DNA of 64,000 nucleotides, from contig NZ_JH992946.1 in the NCBI RefSeq assembly GCF_000315485.1, positions 186,001 to 250,000 of the forward strand, written 5' to 3'. The stretch is from Bacteroides oleiciplenus YIT 12058. Its GTDB lineage: Bacteria > Bacteroidota > Bacteroidia > Bacteroidales > Bacteroidaceae. The position numbers and the translations under genes were made by a program. Positions 52,977 through 62,250 of this stretch are shown here, one piece after another. Numbering within the stretch: the first letter of the stretch is position 1; each line of letters starts with the position of its first letter. The notes under the pieces were generated by a model. It made no database searches and was not told where the DNA came from. It saw nothing but the letters and a program-made list of their open reading frames with translations.

Positions 52977-53135
52977 TCATTCATTTCTGAACCGGTTATA
53001 AGCATCTTGGTAGAAATTTCCATCCTTGACATTATAATATCCATATAGCGGAGTTAATTTCCCACCCACATAGTTACCATAATAGATGGCACTGTTAGCA
53101 TTAATTTTTTCATTCTCTATTGGTTTAGGTTTATT
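52977..53135 (-). pseudogene. Remnant of a protein C terminus
   Basis: The 304-bp gap 52938-53241 is mostly unassigned. On the minus strand a 52-codon open stretch ends in TGA and reads like real protein (SAIYYGNYVGGKLTPLYG, then YYNVKDGNFYQDAYNRF). It has no start codon at its beginning, and stops occur in the same frame just upstream (53136-53138 and near 53154). It is probably the tail of a lost gene. Family not recognised. Confidence 0.4.
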
Positions 53136-53164
53136 TCAGGCTTGGGTAACATTTCAGAAACAAA

Positions 53165-53196
53165 TTGGTTCTGTATTTCTAAAAAATGTATCTTTG
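53165..53196 (+). promoter_or_regulatory. Promoter of the triple hydrolase gene
   Basis: TTG at 53165-53167, 21 bp, then TATCTTTG at 53189-53196; start near 53203, 39 bp before the ATG. Confidence 0.75.
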
Positions 53197-53241
53197 TGTC
53201 GGTGAAAAACTCTATAGTGCATAGAATTAAATCAAAATACC

Positions 53242-55749
53242 ATGAGGAGAAAAAGCATTCTTTTGCTTTTTTTGTGCTTGTTCAGCCTGTGGGCGGTGGC
53301 ACAAGAAAAGAAACCTGTAAAGATTGCCTGTGTAGGCAATAGCATCACTTACGGTTCAGGAATCAAGAACCAGTTTCAAAACAGTTATCCGGGATTACTC
53401 TCCCAACTTTTAGGCGAGGGATATGATGTCCGTAACTTCGGAATTAGCGGTCGCGTACTGCTGAACAAAGGGGACCGTCCTTATATGCACGAACAAAAGT
53501 TCCGTGACCTTCTGGCATTTCAGCCGGATATTGTCACTATAAAGTTAGGAACTAATGATAGTAAACCATGGAACTGGCGTTACGGAAAAGATTTCAAGAA
53601 GGATTTGACAGAGATGCTGGATATTCTTCAGGATTTACCTTCAAAGCCTAAGATATATCTTTGTTTGCCTGTACCGGCGGTTAATTCAAATTTTGGTATC
53701 AATGATAGTGTCATTACAAATGGCATCATTCCTGTGATACGTAATGTTGCAAAGAAACGCCATCTGCCAGTTGTTGACCTTTATGAACTACTGAAGCCGC
53801 ATCCCGATTACTATACCGATGGCATTCATCCCAATGAACAGGGTGCCGCCCTGATAGCCGGCGAACTTTACCGTACACTGACTGGCAATGAAGCGCCTGC
53901 CATCATTACGGACCAGCCCTTTCCCGGTAAGAAGTCCCAATGGGAAGGTTTCGACCGCTATGATTTCATTTGCAATGCCCGTCAAGCTACAGTAGTCGTT
54001 CCTCAAAAAGTGGCTGAAGGCCGTCCCTGGATATGGCGTCCCGCTTTCTTTGGAGCTTTCCCCTCGGTAGATAAAGCTTTGCTGGAAAAAGGTTTCCATG
54101 TTGCTTATTATGATTTGACGCATCTTTATGGCAGCCTCCGTGCGCAACGCTTGGGTAACGATTTCTACGATATTATGCGCAGATATTATCGATTGTCTCC
54201 CAAAGTGACGCTCGAAGGTTTCAGCCGTGGCGGTCTGTTTGCTTTCAACTGGGGAGCAAAGAACCCTGATAAAGTGGCATGTATCTATGTGGATGCCCCG
54301 GTGTGCGATATGCTTTATTTCGCTAAGAACTGGGAGCGCAGTTTCTGGGAGGGTTTCCTTGCCGAATGGGGATTGACCGAAGAGAATGCGAAAGAGTTCA
54401 AAGGCAATCCTATTGATAATCTGGCCCCTCTGGCAGCAGCAGGTATTCCTGCCATCGGTGTCTGTGGGGATAGCGACAAGACGGTGCCCTATGAACTGCA
54501 CATGAAGATTGCCGCCGAACGCTATCGTGCTTTGGGCGGACTTATGGAAATCATCGTGAAACCCGGTTGCGACCATCATCCCCACAGCCTGGAAAATCCG
54601 GAGCCGGTGGTCGATTTCATTGTCCGCAACCAACCGGATTATCAGAAGAAACAAGTGATTCACCAGCGTGGAAACCTTGCCAACTCTTATCTGAAATTCA
54701 CAAAAGAGAAGAAAGGCTGTGTTGCTTTCCTCGGCGGTTCCATCACCGAAATGCGCGGCTGGCGGAATATGATACAGGAAGATTTGAGACAACGCTTCCC
54801 CGATACGGAATTTACCTTTATTGATGCCGGAATACCTTCTACCGGGACTACCCCTCATGCTTTCCGGTTCGAAAATGACGTTTTGCAGAAAGGCATGCCC
54901 GATTTGTTGTTTGTTGAGGCAGCGGTGAACGATGATACTAATTCCTTCAACTATATTCAGCAAATCCGGGGAATGGAGGGCATTGTTCGCCATGCGCGTA
55001 CTTCAAATCCCGAAATGGACATTGTCATGCTTCATTTTATTTACGACCCGTTCATTCCTTTGCTGGACAAAGGCATACAGCCCCAGGTGATTATGAACCA
55101 TGAGAGCGTAGCCAACCATTACTATGTTTCTTCTATCAACTTGGCGGAAGAAGTGGCGCGCCGCATGCGTGACGGTGAGTTCGACTGGAAATATTTCGGT
55201 GGTACGCATCCTGCCTGGGACGGTCATAAGTATTATGCCGCCGCCATCAACCGCCTTTTCGACCTTGAGTGGCAGGGTGATATAGTAAAGAAAACCGTTC
55301 AGACGCATGAGATGCCGGAAAAACCGATAGACGCTTATTCTTATGATAAGGGCACGTTTGTTGACATTCGCTCGGCTGAACAACTGCGTGGCTGGAAGAT
55401 AGCAGACGACTGGGTGCCTGTGGTGAAAGGAAATACCCGCAAAGGCTTTGTACATGTTCCTATGTTGGTGGCCGACCGCGCCGGAGCCAGTCTCTCTTTC
55501 CCTTTCGAAGGTCGCGCGGTGGGCATCTTCTGTGCGGCCGGTCCGCAAGCCTGTGTGCTGGAATATAGTGTAGACGGCGCTCCCTTCAAGAAGTTGGATA
55601 CATTTACGGATTGGAGCCGGAAGCTATACATCCCGTGGGTATATATGTTTGAAACGGAACTTGCTCCGGGCCGTCATACACTACGTTTACGGGTGACTAA
55701 AGGTGTCGGGACAGAGTGTCAGATACGCAACTTCGTGGTGAATCAATAA
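53242..55749 (+). CDS. Fusion of SGNH hydrolase, alpha/beta hydrolase and second SGNH hydrolase
   Basis: An 835-residue secreted protein (signal peptide ending AVAQ). First comes an SGNH esterase (about 25-215): Ser34 in GNSIT, GISG, GTND, DGIHP. Next is an alpha/beta hydrolase (about 225-465): nucleophile in GFSRGG near 325, Asp in CGDSDKTVP, His in CDHHPHS. A second SGNH domain (about 480-690) has GGSIT near 498, AAVNDDT and GGTHPAWDGH. A beta-sandwich tail follows. All three active sites look intact. It probably removes acyl or acetyl groups from dietary glycans; the substrates are unknown. Confidence 0.9.
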   Translation: MRRKSILLLFLCLFSLWAVAQEKKPVKIACVGNSITYGSGIKNQFQNSYPGLLSQLLGEGYDVRNFGISGRVLLNKGDRPYMHEQKFRDLLAFQPDIVTIKLGTNDSKPWNWRYGKDFKKDLTEMLDILQDLPSKPKIYLCLPVPAVNSNFGINDSVITNGIIPVIRNVAKKRHLPVVDLYELLKPHPDYYTDGIHPNEQGAALIAGELYRTLTGNEAPAIITDQPFPGKKSQWEGFDRYDFICNARQATVVVPQKVAEGRPWIWRPAFFGAFPSVDKALLEKGFHVAYYDLTHLYGSLRAQRLGNDFYDIMRRYYRLSPKVTLEGFSRGGLFAFNWGAKNPDKVACIYVDAPVCDMLYFAKNWERSFWEGFLAEWGLTEENAKEFKGNPIDNLAPLAAAGIPAIGVCGDSDKTVPYELHMKIAAERYRALGGLMEIIVKPGCDHHPHSLENPEPVVDFIVRNQPDYQKKQVIHQRGNLANSYLKFTKEKKGCVAFLGGSITEMRGWRNMIQEDLRQRFPDTEFTFIDAGIPSTGTTPHAFRFENDVLQKGMPDLLFVEAAVNDDTNSFNYIQQIRGMEGIVRHARTSNPEMDIVMLHFIYDPFIPLLDKGIQPQVIMNHESVANHYYVSSINLAEEVARRMRDGEFDWKYFGGTHPAWDGHKYYAAAINRLFDLEWQGDIVKKTVQTHEMPEKPIDAYSYDKGTFVDIRSAEQLRGWKIADDWVPVVKGNTRKGFVHVPMLVADRAGASLSFPFEGRAVGIFCAAGPQACVLEYSVDGAPFKKLDTFTDWSRKLYIPWVYMFETELAPGRHTLRLRVTKGVGTECQIRNFVVNQ

Positions 55750-55754
55750 CTTTC

Positions 55755-56300
55755 TTATATCTTTTTAATTACCCGTGCCGGATTGCCGGCCACTATGGTA
55801 TTGGGCTCTACATTGCGAGTTACCACACTCCCGGCCCCTACCACACTGTTTTCTCCGATGGTCACACCGGGGAGAATGGTGGCGCCGGCTCCTATCCATG
55901 CCCGACGGCAAATGTGTACAGGCTTACAAGTAATAATCATCCGGTTTTCAAGGTCATGATTATTGGATATAAGTTGCACGTTGGCGGCTATCTGTGCCTC
56001 GTCGTCAATAGTAATGCCACCAGCGGACATCAACAGGCATCCATTCATAATGATAACATTGTTCCCGATTTTCACATTGTGGGCGCGGACCACCGTAAGT
56101 GGCGTATTGATTCGACTGTTTACCCCCATGTTGGGAAAAAGGAGATGAAGCAATTCGTCATATTCTTCTGTCATCGGCATGGTGTGGTTTAAGCGGAAAA
56201 GCAATTGCATCTGTTCTTTTGCCAAAGCCAAATCCGCTTCACTCTGGTTGGCGCAATCTATTCTTATTTCTTCCATCATTTTTACTTGTTTCAAGGTCAT
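55755..56300 (-). CDS. Sugar O-acetyltransferase (maltose/NodL type)
   Basis: A 181-residue hexapeptide-repeat acetyltransferase that uses acetyl-CoA. The C-terminal left-handed helix (NNVIIMNGCLLMSAGGITIDDEA, given as about 92-114, and IGAGATILPGVTIGENSVVGAGSVVTR) and the ending NTIVAGNPARVIKKI are typical. The catalytic His is in SNNHD. Starts at 56279 or 56276 (MMEEIRID) are also possible. It converges with the esterase fusion, whose action it would oppose if they share a substrate; that link is speculative. Confidence 0.9.
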   Translation of the reverse strand: MTLKQVKMMEEIRIDCANQSEADLALAKEQMQLLFRLNHTMPMTEEYDELLHLLFPNMGVNSRINTPLTVVRAHNVKIGNNVIIMNGCLLMSAGGITIDDEAQIAANVQLISNNHDLENRMIITCKPVHICRRAWIGAGATILPGVTIGENSVVGAGSVVTRNVEPNTIVAGNPARVIKKI

Positions 56301-56490
56301 TATTTCAATCTATTCTTCTGTCTTTTATTGTTTCTTGCTGCAAAGATAGGCTCTTGATTCCAATATCCTAATAGACGGATTACGGATGTGCCAACCAATT
56401 TCACAGTTTTGCGGTCGATTAATCTTTTTCTTAGGCTTTCCTATTGTTTTGGTTGCCTAAGATTAGTACATTTGCATGCCTCTATTAAAT

Positions 56491-56576
56491 CTTTCCACCA
56501 TGGAGAAAGTTTCTTTCCACCATGGTGGAAAGAAAAAAGCCCCGTGGTGGAAAGAAACTTTCTCCATGGTGGAAAG
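56491..56576. repeat. 11-bp phased array D (CTTTCCACC / GGTGGAAAG)
   Basis: In the 397-bp divergent gap 56301-56697, CTTTCCACC is at 56491 and 56513, GGAGAAAG at 56502, GGTGGAAAG at 56524, 56546 and 56568, and CTTTCTCC at 56558. Steps are 11 or 22 bp, apart from 56558, which is one base off. The rest of the gap has no recognisable gene. Confidence 0.88.
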
Positions 56577-56697
56577 AATAAATAGTTACTGCGATTTTCC
56601 TTAGCCGCCGCAGGGAAAAGAGATAAAGATAGCGGCGTGGCAGCTTAACCCCGGCACTTCATGTTTTCGATGTGGAGTACCCCTAAAAAACATACAG

Positions 56698-57315
56698 ATG
56701 AGTGCATATTATGACCTTTTAGAGAAGCCTGACATTCGCCAAACTGGCGAGCAGCAACCCCTTTACGCCCGTTTCATACCCAAAGGAACCATTGAACGGA
56801 AAGAATTTCTGGACCGTGTTCATCTTTTCACCGGCATCAGTCGCAGCCTGTTGGAGGGCGCCATGGCTTCCTTTATGGATGAGTTGCGAGACTGCCTTGC
56901 CGATGGCTGGACGGTAGAGTTGGGCGAACTTGGCTATTTTACACCTTCGTTAAGCTGCCGGCGCGAAGTGATGGAGAAGAAAGAACTGCGTGCCGCTTCG
57001 GTGACGCTCCGTGGTTTGAATTTCCGTCTGGGCAAGGAATTTTATAAGGAACTGGATAAGAAGATGCAGTTGGAGCGTCATCCGCAGTCGGCGTCCAAGT
57101 CCGAGTCTTCCGCGCCACTCCTGTCCGTGGAGCAACGTTTCCGTTTGCTTGAAGATTATTTTCAGCAGTATCCTTGTATCAACCGTGCGCAGTATGCCCG
57201 GCTGACGGGGCGCAGCGTGAAGCAGGCGGTCACGGACCTGAACCTGTTTATTGAAGACGGGCTGCTGACGAGGTATGGAGCGGGGAGGAATGTGGTGTAT
57301 ATGAGGAATAAATAA
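56698..57315 (+). CDS. HU-like DNA-binding protein with C-terminal winged helix
   Basis: A 205-residue protein of the Bacteroides HU-related group. The HU-like domain (about 28-120) shows GTIERKEFLDRVHLFTGISR and VELGELGYFTPS. A Ser-rich linker follows, then a small helix-turn-helix region (about 145-203, INRAQYARLTGRSVKQAV). It may shape or regulate nearby DNA. It lies 248 bp before the CRISPR-Cas operon, which has its own promoter; a functional link is not shown. Confidence 0.85.
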   Translation: MSAYYDLLEKPDIRQTGEQQPLYARFIPKGTIERKEFLDRVHLFTGISRSLLEGAMASFMDELRDCLADGWTVELGELGYFTPSLSCRREVMEKKELRAASVTLRGLNFRLGKEFYKELDKKMQLERHPQSASKSESSAPLLSVEQRFRLLEDYFQQYPCINRAQYARLTGRSVKQAVTDLNLFIEDGLLTRYGAGRNVVYMRNK

Positions 57316-57416
57316 TAAAAAATAGAATAAAGTATAGAAGGTACAACAGTGGGGTGGTTTTTAATTTGTACCTGAAATATTCGGGAAGTTAAATATGATT
57401 AATTGATTAATTAAAA

Positions 57417-57448
57417 TTGACGTTATTACCTGTAAATTTATACATTTG
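57417..57448 (+). promoter_or_regulatory. Promoter of the type I-C cas operon
   Basis: TTG at 57417-57419, 21 bp, TACATTTG at 57441-57448. Transcription would start near 57455, leaving a leader of about 108 nt before cas3. Confidence 0.7.
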
Positions 57449-57562
57449 TTAATCGACAATATTGAAATACTATAAAAGACACCTATATTAAGATGGTTCA
57501 TTTGAAGCACGACTAACTTATAAACTAGCTTTCGGAAAGGTGGCATAATTAATTTAAGATTT

Positions 57563-59755
57563 ATGAACCATATGATTATTTCTCATATAAAAAAAATGAA
57601 ATCTTTGCCAACCGATGAATGGCCTGTCCAGAGTAATGAAGATCACCATCAAGGTGTTGCTAAATTAGCAGAACAGTTTGCTGGAGAATTCGATTGTGCT
57701 GATTGGGGGAAAGTCATAGGGCTGCTTCATGACAAGGGCAAAGAAAAGAATGATTTTCAAAACTACATTAGGAAAACGTCTGAGTATGATCTTAATGCAA
57801 TGGCCTGGAAAGATAAAGCGCATGCTTACGTTGGTGCTTTGTTAGCCCAAAAGTACTATGGCTGTTTATCTGTTTTTTTAAGTAACCCTATCATGGGGCA
57901 TCATGTCGGTCTATATGATTATGGTGACTTTGAAGCACAAATGAAACTTCCTCTTCCTTTGGAAATAAATAGTGAATGGCAAAACATAAACTTGACAGTT
58001 CCTTCGCGTTTGAGTTCACTGAACGCATTTGATTTTCACCATTTTGTACGATTACTTTATTCATGTTTGGTAGACGCCGACTTTCTTGATACGGAGAGAT
58101 TTATGAATGAAGGCAATGCTGTGTTACGGGGGCAAAAGAATGATTTACAGCAATTATCCGTTAAATTGGAATCATACTTGACTGCATTGGCAATAAAATC
58201 GATCGATTCTCCAGTTAATCGTATTCGCAATATCATCCAGAAGAAATGTCTGGAGAAATCCAAAGAAACTCCCGGGTTCTATAGTTTAACAGTACCAACA
58301 GGTGGTGGAAAAACAATTTCTTCATTGGTTTGGGCGATAAATCATGCTAAGGAGTTTCATAAGAAACGAATAATTATTGCGATACCCTATACCAGTATTA
58401 TTGTTCAGACAGCCGAGGTGCTACGAAATATCTTTGGAGAAGAGAATGTTCTGGAACATCATTCGAATACTGACTTTGATGACATTGCGGATGCTGAACT
58501 AAAATTGAAAATGAAGCTCGCAACTGAAAATTGGGATTATCCTATTATTGTTACTACGAATGTGCAATTATTTGAGTCGATGTTTTCAAATAAACCGTCA
58601 GCTTGTCGTAAATTGCATAATCTTTGCAACAGTGTGTTGATATTAGATGAGGTGCAGACGTTACCTTTAGAATATTTGCAACCTATCGTAGATGGGTTGA
58701 AGACATTTCAGCGATGCTTTGGTACAACTATATTGTTTACAACAGCCAGTCTTCCGGCTTTGAAAGGGGATTGTAAGGGAAGTGGACTTGCTATGCTTAA
58801 TGGTATAAAAGATATATATGAGATTATACCCGGATCGCTTTGTTTGCATGATAAACTTCGTCGTACGAACTTGAATTTTGATAAGGAAAGAAGTGATTAT
58901 GATGCTATTGCTCAGCGCTTGTCTCGGTATGACAGAGTTTTATGCATTGTGAATACTCGCAAGGATGCACAGGAGATATATAGCCGTTTACCTGATGAAG
59001 GGATAACGTTGCATTTGTCCCGCATGATGTGCCCTAAGCACTTGTCTGAAACGATAGCATTGATAAAAAAACTTCTCAAGGATGAAAATTGTAAAGTTAT
59101 ACGGGTTATTGCTACTCAATTGATTGAAGCCGGGGTCGATATTGATTTTCCGGTGGTTTTCCGGCAAGAAGCCGGACTTGATTCAATTTTGCAAGCTGCC
59201 GGACGCTGTAACCGCGAAGGCAAGCTGGCGATGGGGACTACTTATGTATTTAAGCTACATAGGCCATTACCATTGGGGTATATCAGCAATTCTGTAGATG
59301 CGCAGACTACATTGCTGCAGACACAACCCGATGCAGATTGGTTTGCTCCTGAAACGATGCGGAGCTTTTTTGTACAGTTGTATAGCAGGACGCAGAATTT
59401 TGACAAGGCTGATATTAGAACCCTGTTATATAAACCTCGTGAGCTTTGCTTTAAAACGGCTGCATTGAATTTTCATTTAATAGAGAATGAAGGAAAAGGC
59501 ATTATAGTCAATTATGATGATAGTTTGTCACTTGTGGAAGAGTTGAAACAAAAAGGTCCGACTTACCCGCTTATGAAACGGATAGGACAATATATGGTTC
59601 ACGTACATGATAGAGACTTCAACATGTTATTGCATGGAGGACTTGCAGAAGAAATCATCAAAGGAGTTTATGTATTGTCAGATCGAGATCAATATAGTGA
59701 AAAGCTGGGACTTATAGTAGAGAATCATTGGTTAGATGAAATATTAATCAAATAA
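57563..59755 (+). CDS. cas3: CRISPR-associated Cas3 nuclease-helicase (type I-C)
   Basis: A 730-residue effector recruited by Cascade to unwind and degrade target DNA. The N-terminal HD nuclease has the metal-binding pattern NEDHHQG, LLHDKGK, KAHAYVGA and GHHVG. The helicase has Walker A VPTGGGKT (about 248), DEVQTLP, TTASLP and the C-terminal motifs QLIEAGVDIDFPVV and QAAGRCNR. Both parts look active. It opens the operon; cas5 follows after 6 bp. Confidence 0.96.
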   Translation: MNHMIISHIKKMKSLPTDEWPVQSNEDHHQGVAKLAEQFAGEFDCADWGKVIGLLHDKGKEKNDFQNYIRKTSEYDLNAMAWKDKAHAYVGALLAQKYYGCLSVFLSNPIMGHHVGLYDYGDFEAQMKLPLPLEINSEWQNINLTVPSRLSSLNAFDFHHFVRLLYSCLVDADFLDTERFMNEGNAVLRGQKNDLQQLSVKLESYLTALAIKSIDSPVNRIRNIIQKKCLEKSKETPGFYSLTVPTGGGKTISSLVWAINHAKEFHKKRIIIAIPYTSIIVQTAEVLRNIFGEENVLEHHSNTDFDDIADAELKLKMKLATENWDYPIIVTTNVQLFESMFSNKPSACRKLHNLCNSVLILDEVQTLPLEYLQPIVDGLKTFQRCFGTTILFTTASLPALKGDCKGSGLAMLNGIKDIYEIIPGSLCLHDKLRRTNLNFDKERSDYDAIAQRLSRYDRVLCIVNTRKDAQEIYSRLPDEGITLHLSRMMCPKHLSETIALIKKLLKDENCKVIRVIATQLIEAGVDIDFPVVFRQEAGLDSILQAAGRCNREGKLAMGTTYVFKLHRPLPLGYISNSVDAQTTLLQTQPDADWFAPETMRSFFVQLYSRTQNFDKADIRTLLYKPRELCFKTAALNFHLIENEGKGIIVNYDDSLSLVEELKQKGPTYPLMKRIGQYMVHVHDRDFNMLLHGGLAEEIIKGVYVLSDRDQYSEKLGLIVENHWLDEILIK

Positions 59756-59761
59756 AGATAT

Positions 59762-60436
59762 ATGGAATATTTTGATAAAGAGTATTGCTTGGAAGTATGG
59801 GGGGACATGGCTTGCTTCACTCGCCCGGAACTGAAAGTAGAGCGTGTCAGCTATGATGTGATTACTCCGTCGGCGGCTCGTGCTGTTTTTGAATCCATTT
59901 TTTGGAAAGATGCGATTCGTTGGGAGGTGACCAAAATAGAGGTTCTCAACCCAATAAAATGGACTGCTATCCGGAGGAATGAAGTGGGGGCGGTAGCGGG
60001 AAAGAATATAAAGAGTATTTATATAGAAGAAAAACGCCAACAAAAGAATGCTTTGTTGCTCAAAGATGTGCGCTATCGCATCTATGCTAAGTTAATCTTT
60101 ATTCCAGTGCGTGATAGAAAGAATATGAAACATGACCCCGGTTTTGATGAGAATCCCGGAAAGTATAATGCAATGTTTGAGCGTCGGGCTGCAAAAGGAC
60201 AATGTTTTAATCAACCCTATTTGGGTACGCGAGAATTTGCTGCATCTTTCCGTCTTATAGATAAGAATGCTGAAGACTTGCGACCTGCGATAGATGAGAA
60301 CAGAGATTTCGGCATAATGCTGTATGATATGGACTTTTCAGATATAAAGAATGTACAGCCGATGTTTTACCGAGCAAAAATGGTGCAAGGCGCAATTATG
60401 GTACCAGCTTATAATAGTGAGGAGATATTAAGATGA
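59762..60436 (+). CDS. cas5c: Cas5c (type I-C Cascade, crRNA processing)
   Basis: A 224-residue RAMP protein. In type I-C, which lacks Cas6, Cas5 cuts the repeat RNA and stays on the 5' handle. It starts MEYFDKEYCLEVWGDMACFTRPELKVERVSYDV (given as region 1-33), with the family pattern TPSAARAVFESIFWKDAIRW and the glycine-rich end. It overlaps cas8c by 4 bp. Confidence 0.94.
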   Translation: MEYFDKEYCLEVWGDMACFTRPELKVERVSYDVITPSAARAVFESIFWKDAIRWEVTKIEVLNPIKWTAIRRNEVGAVAGKNIKSIYIEEKRQQKNALLLKDVRYRIYAKLIFIPVRDRKNMKHDPGFDENPGKYNAMFERRAAKGQCFNQPYLGTREFAASFRLIDKNAEDLRPAIDENRDFGIMLYDMDFSDIKNVQPMFYRAKMVQGAIMVPAYNSEEILR

Positions 60437-62235
60437 TACTGAAAGCACTATATGATTATTATTATCGCAGTGGTGATTTAGCTCCCGCAGGCATTGAGAT
60501 TAAAGAAATCGCTTTTCTTATTGTTATAGATAAAGATGGGAATTTTATTCGTCTGGAAGATCGAAGAATAGACAAAAAGAATTGCAGTAAATATCCTGTG
60601 GCTAAGGGAGTTAGTCGCTCAAGTGCTCCTGTTGCAAATATTCTGTGGGATAATTGTGCGTATGTACTTGGGCTGTCTGATGTGGATTTTTCTGATGCTG
60701 GTGCGGCATTGGATGAAGAGAAAAGGAACGAGTGGGAAAAAGAGGTGAAAAAAGTGCAAAGCAAAAATTTGAAATGTAATTCAGTTTTTGTTGCACAGAT
60801 AGAGAAACTATATGAAGAACATTCTGAAAGTGTAGAACTCCGCGCTTCACATCTCTTTTATGAAAGATACAACAAGGATCAGATATTGGAAGTATTGCAA
60901 CAGGATATTAAGTGGCAAGATTTTAGTAAGAATCTGACACGAAATATATCTTTTATGATGGAGGGAGATACTGAGATTATTGCAGAAAAAAGGCATTTAT
61001 TCCCTAAGGAAAAAGAAAAGTATAGCAACAAAGGACTTTGCCTGATAACAGGTGACTTTGGGGAAATTGTTGAGATAACCAGTGCTACTCCTATTCTTGG
61101 AGGACAAGCAACAGGGAAATTGGTTGCTTTTCAGGTAAATTCCGGTTATGACTCTTATGGAAGAAGTAAAGGCGGAAATGCCCCTATTTCCGCTGACGCA
61201 GAGTTCTGCTATACAACAGCTTTGAAGAACCTTTTGGACAAAGAATCCCGGAATAAGTTTAACATAGGATCACGTACATTTGCTTTTTGGGCTTCATCCG
61301 ATAATGAAGTGACTAAAGAAGTAGAAGAAAGCGTATTCAGCCTGTTTGGCTTTGTTGAAGAAACAAAAGATGATCCGAATGCAAGAATAGAGCAAGCACG
61401 TAAGGTTTTTCATGCTATTTATTCGGGGAGTTTGAACACTGATCTTGATTCTAGATTTTATATCTTAGGATTAGCTCCGAATGCTGCCCGTATTGCTGTA
61501 GTATATTGGAATGAATGTACACTGAAAAGCTTTGCAGGAAGTATCTTGAAACATTTTGAGGATATGGATATTGTAGATACACGTAAAGATGGAAGACCTT
61601 TCTTTGGCTTACGAGCTATGATGAGCGCTGTAACTCTTCGTGGAAAAGTTGCTGATGTTCAGCCTAATCTCCCTGAAACTGTAATGAAAAGTATGTTGCA
61701 GGGAATTCCTTATCCATACACGTTGTTTAATGCCTGCATTAATCGCATTCGTGCGGAACAAGATGAAAATCAAAGTGTAACCATCGGGCGTGCGGCAATC
61801 CTTAAGGCTTATTTGAATAGATTATCCAATGATATTAATAAAAAAATAGAAGTTATGATTGATAAAGAAAATTCCAACCAGGGCTACCTTTGTGGTCGAT
61901 TGTTTGCTGTTCTTGAGCGAATTCAAGAACGGGCTAACGGTGTTAGTACTATTCGCTCTCGTTACATGAATGCGGCATCTGCCACTCCTATAGCCGTATT
62001 TCCTACAATTCTGAATCTTTCTGTACATCATGCGGAAAAATTGGACAAGGGAGTACAAATTTGGTTTGAGCAAATCAAATCCGAAATCGTAGATAAGATT
62101 ATGGCGGAAGGCTTTCCATGTCATCTTTCATTGCCGGATCAAGGTCGTTTTTTTGTAGGCTATTATCATCAGCGGCAATGTTTTTTTACGAAGAAAGATG
62201 ATGCGATAAATGAATTAGAAAATAATGTTGAATAA
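60433..62235 (+). CDS. cas8c: Cas8c/Csd1 large subunit
   Basis: A 600-residue large Cascade subunit, expected to read the PAM and position the target. It has the Csd1 features: LILKALYDYYYRSGDLAP at the start, the central YDSYGRSKGGNAPISADAEF and the late region FFVGYYHQRQCFF. The C-terminal helical part probably also supplies the small Cas11 subunit from an internal start, as known for type I-C; no such start was confirmed here. Confidence 0.94.
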   Translation: MILKALYDYYYRSGDLAPAGIEIKEIAFLIVIDKDGNFIRLEDRRIDKKNCSKYPVAKGVSRSSAPVANILWDNCAYVLGLSDVDFSDAGAALDEEKRNEWEKEVKKVQSKNLKCNSVFVAQIEKLYEEHSESVELRASHLFYERYNKDQILEVLQQDIKWQDFSKNLTRNISFMMEGDTEIIAEKRHLFPKEKEKYSNKGLCLITGDFGEIVEITSATPILGGQATGKLVAFQVNSGYDSYGRSKGGNAPISADAEFCYTTALKNLLDKESRNKFNIGSRTFAFWASSDNEVTKEVEESVFSLFGFVEETKDDPNARIEQARKVFHAIYSGSLNTDLDSRFYILGLAPNAARIAVVYWNECTLKSFAGSILKHFEDMDIVDTRKDGRPFFGLRAMMSAVTLRGKVADVQPNLPETVMKSMLQGIPYPYTLFNACINRIRAEQDENQSVTIGRAAILKAYLNRLSNDINKKIEVMIDKENSNQGYLCGRLFAVLERIQERANGVSTIRSRYMNAASATPIAVFPTILNLSVHHAEKLDKGVQIWFEQIKSEIVDKIMAEGFPCHLSLPDQGRFFVGYYHQRQCFFTKKDDAINELENNVE

Positions 62236-62250
62236 TAAAAAAATATAATC

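Noticed and set aside
53788..54993. 401-codon open frame on the minus strand
   Set aside because: It is a shadow of the triple hydrolase gene, which has intact motifs throughout; the antisense product has no recognisable family.
57361..57546. 61-codon frame on the minus strand before cas3
   Set aside because: AT-rich, covers the cas promoter and has no similarity pattern of a real protein.
57316..57562. CRISPR repeats or leader before cas3
   Set aside because: No repeated 30-35 base unit was found; the stretch holds a promoter and AT-rich leader only.
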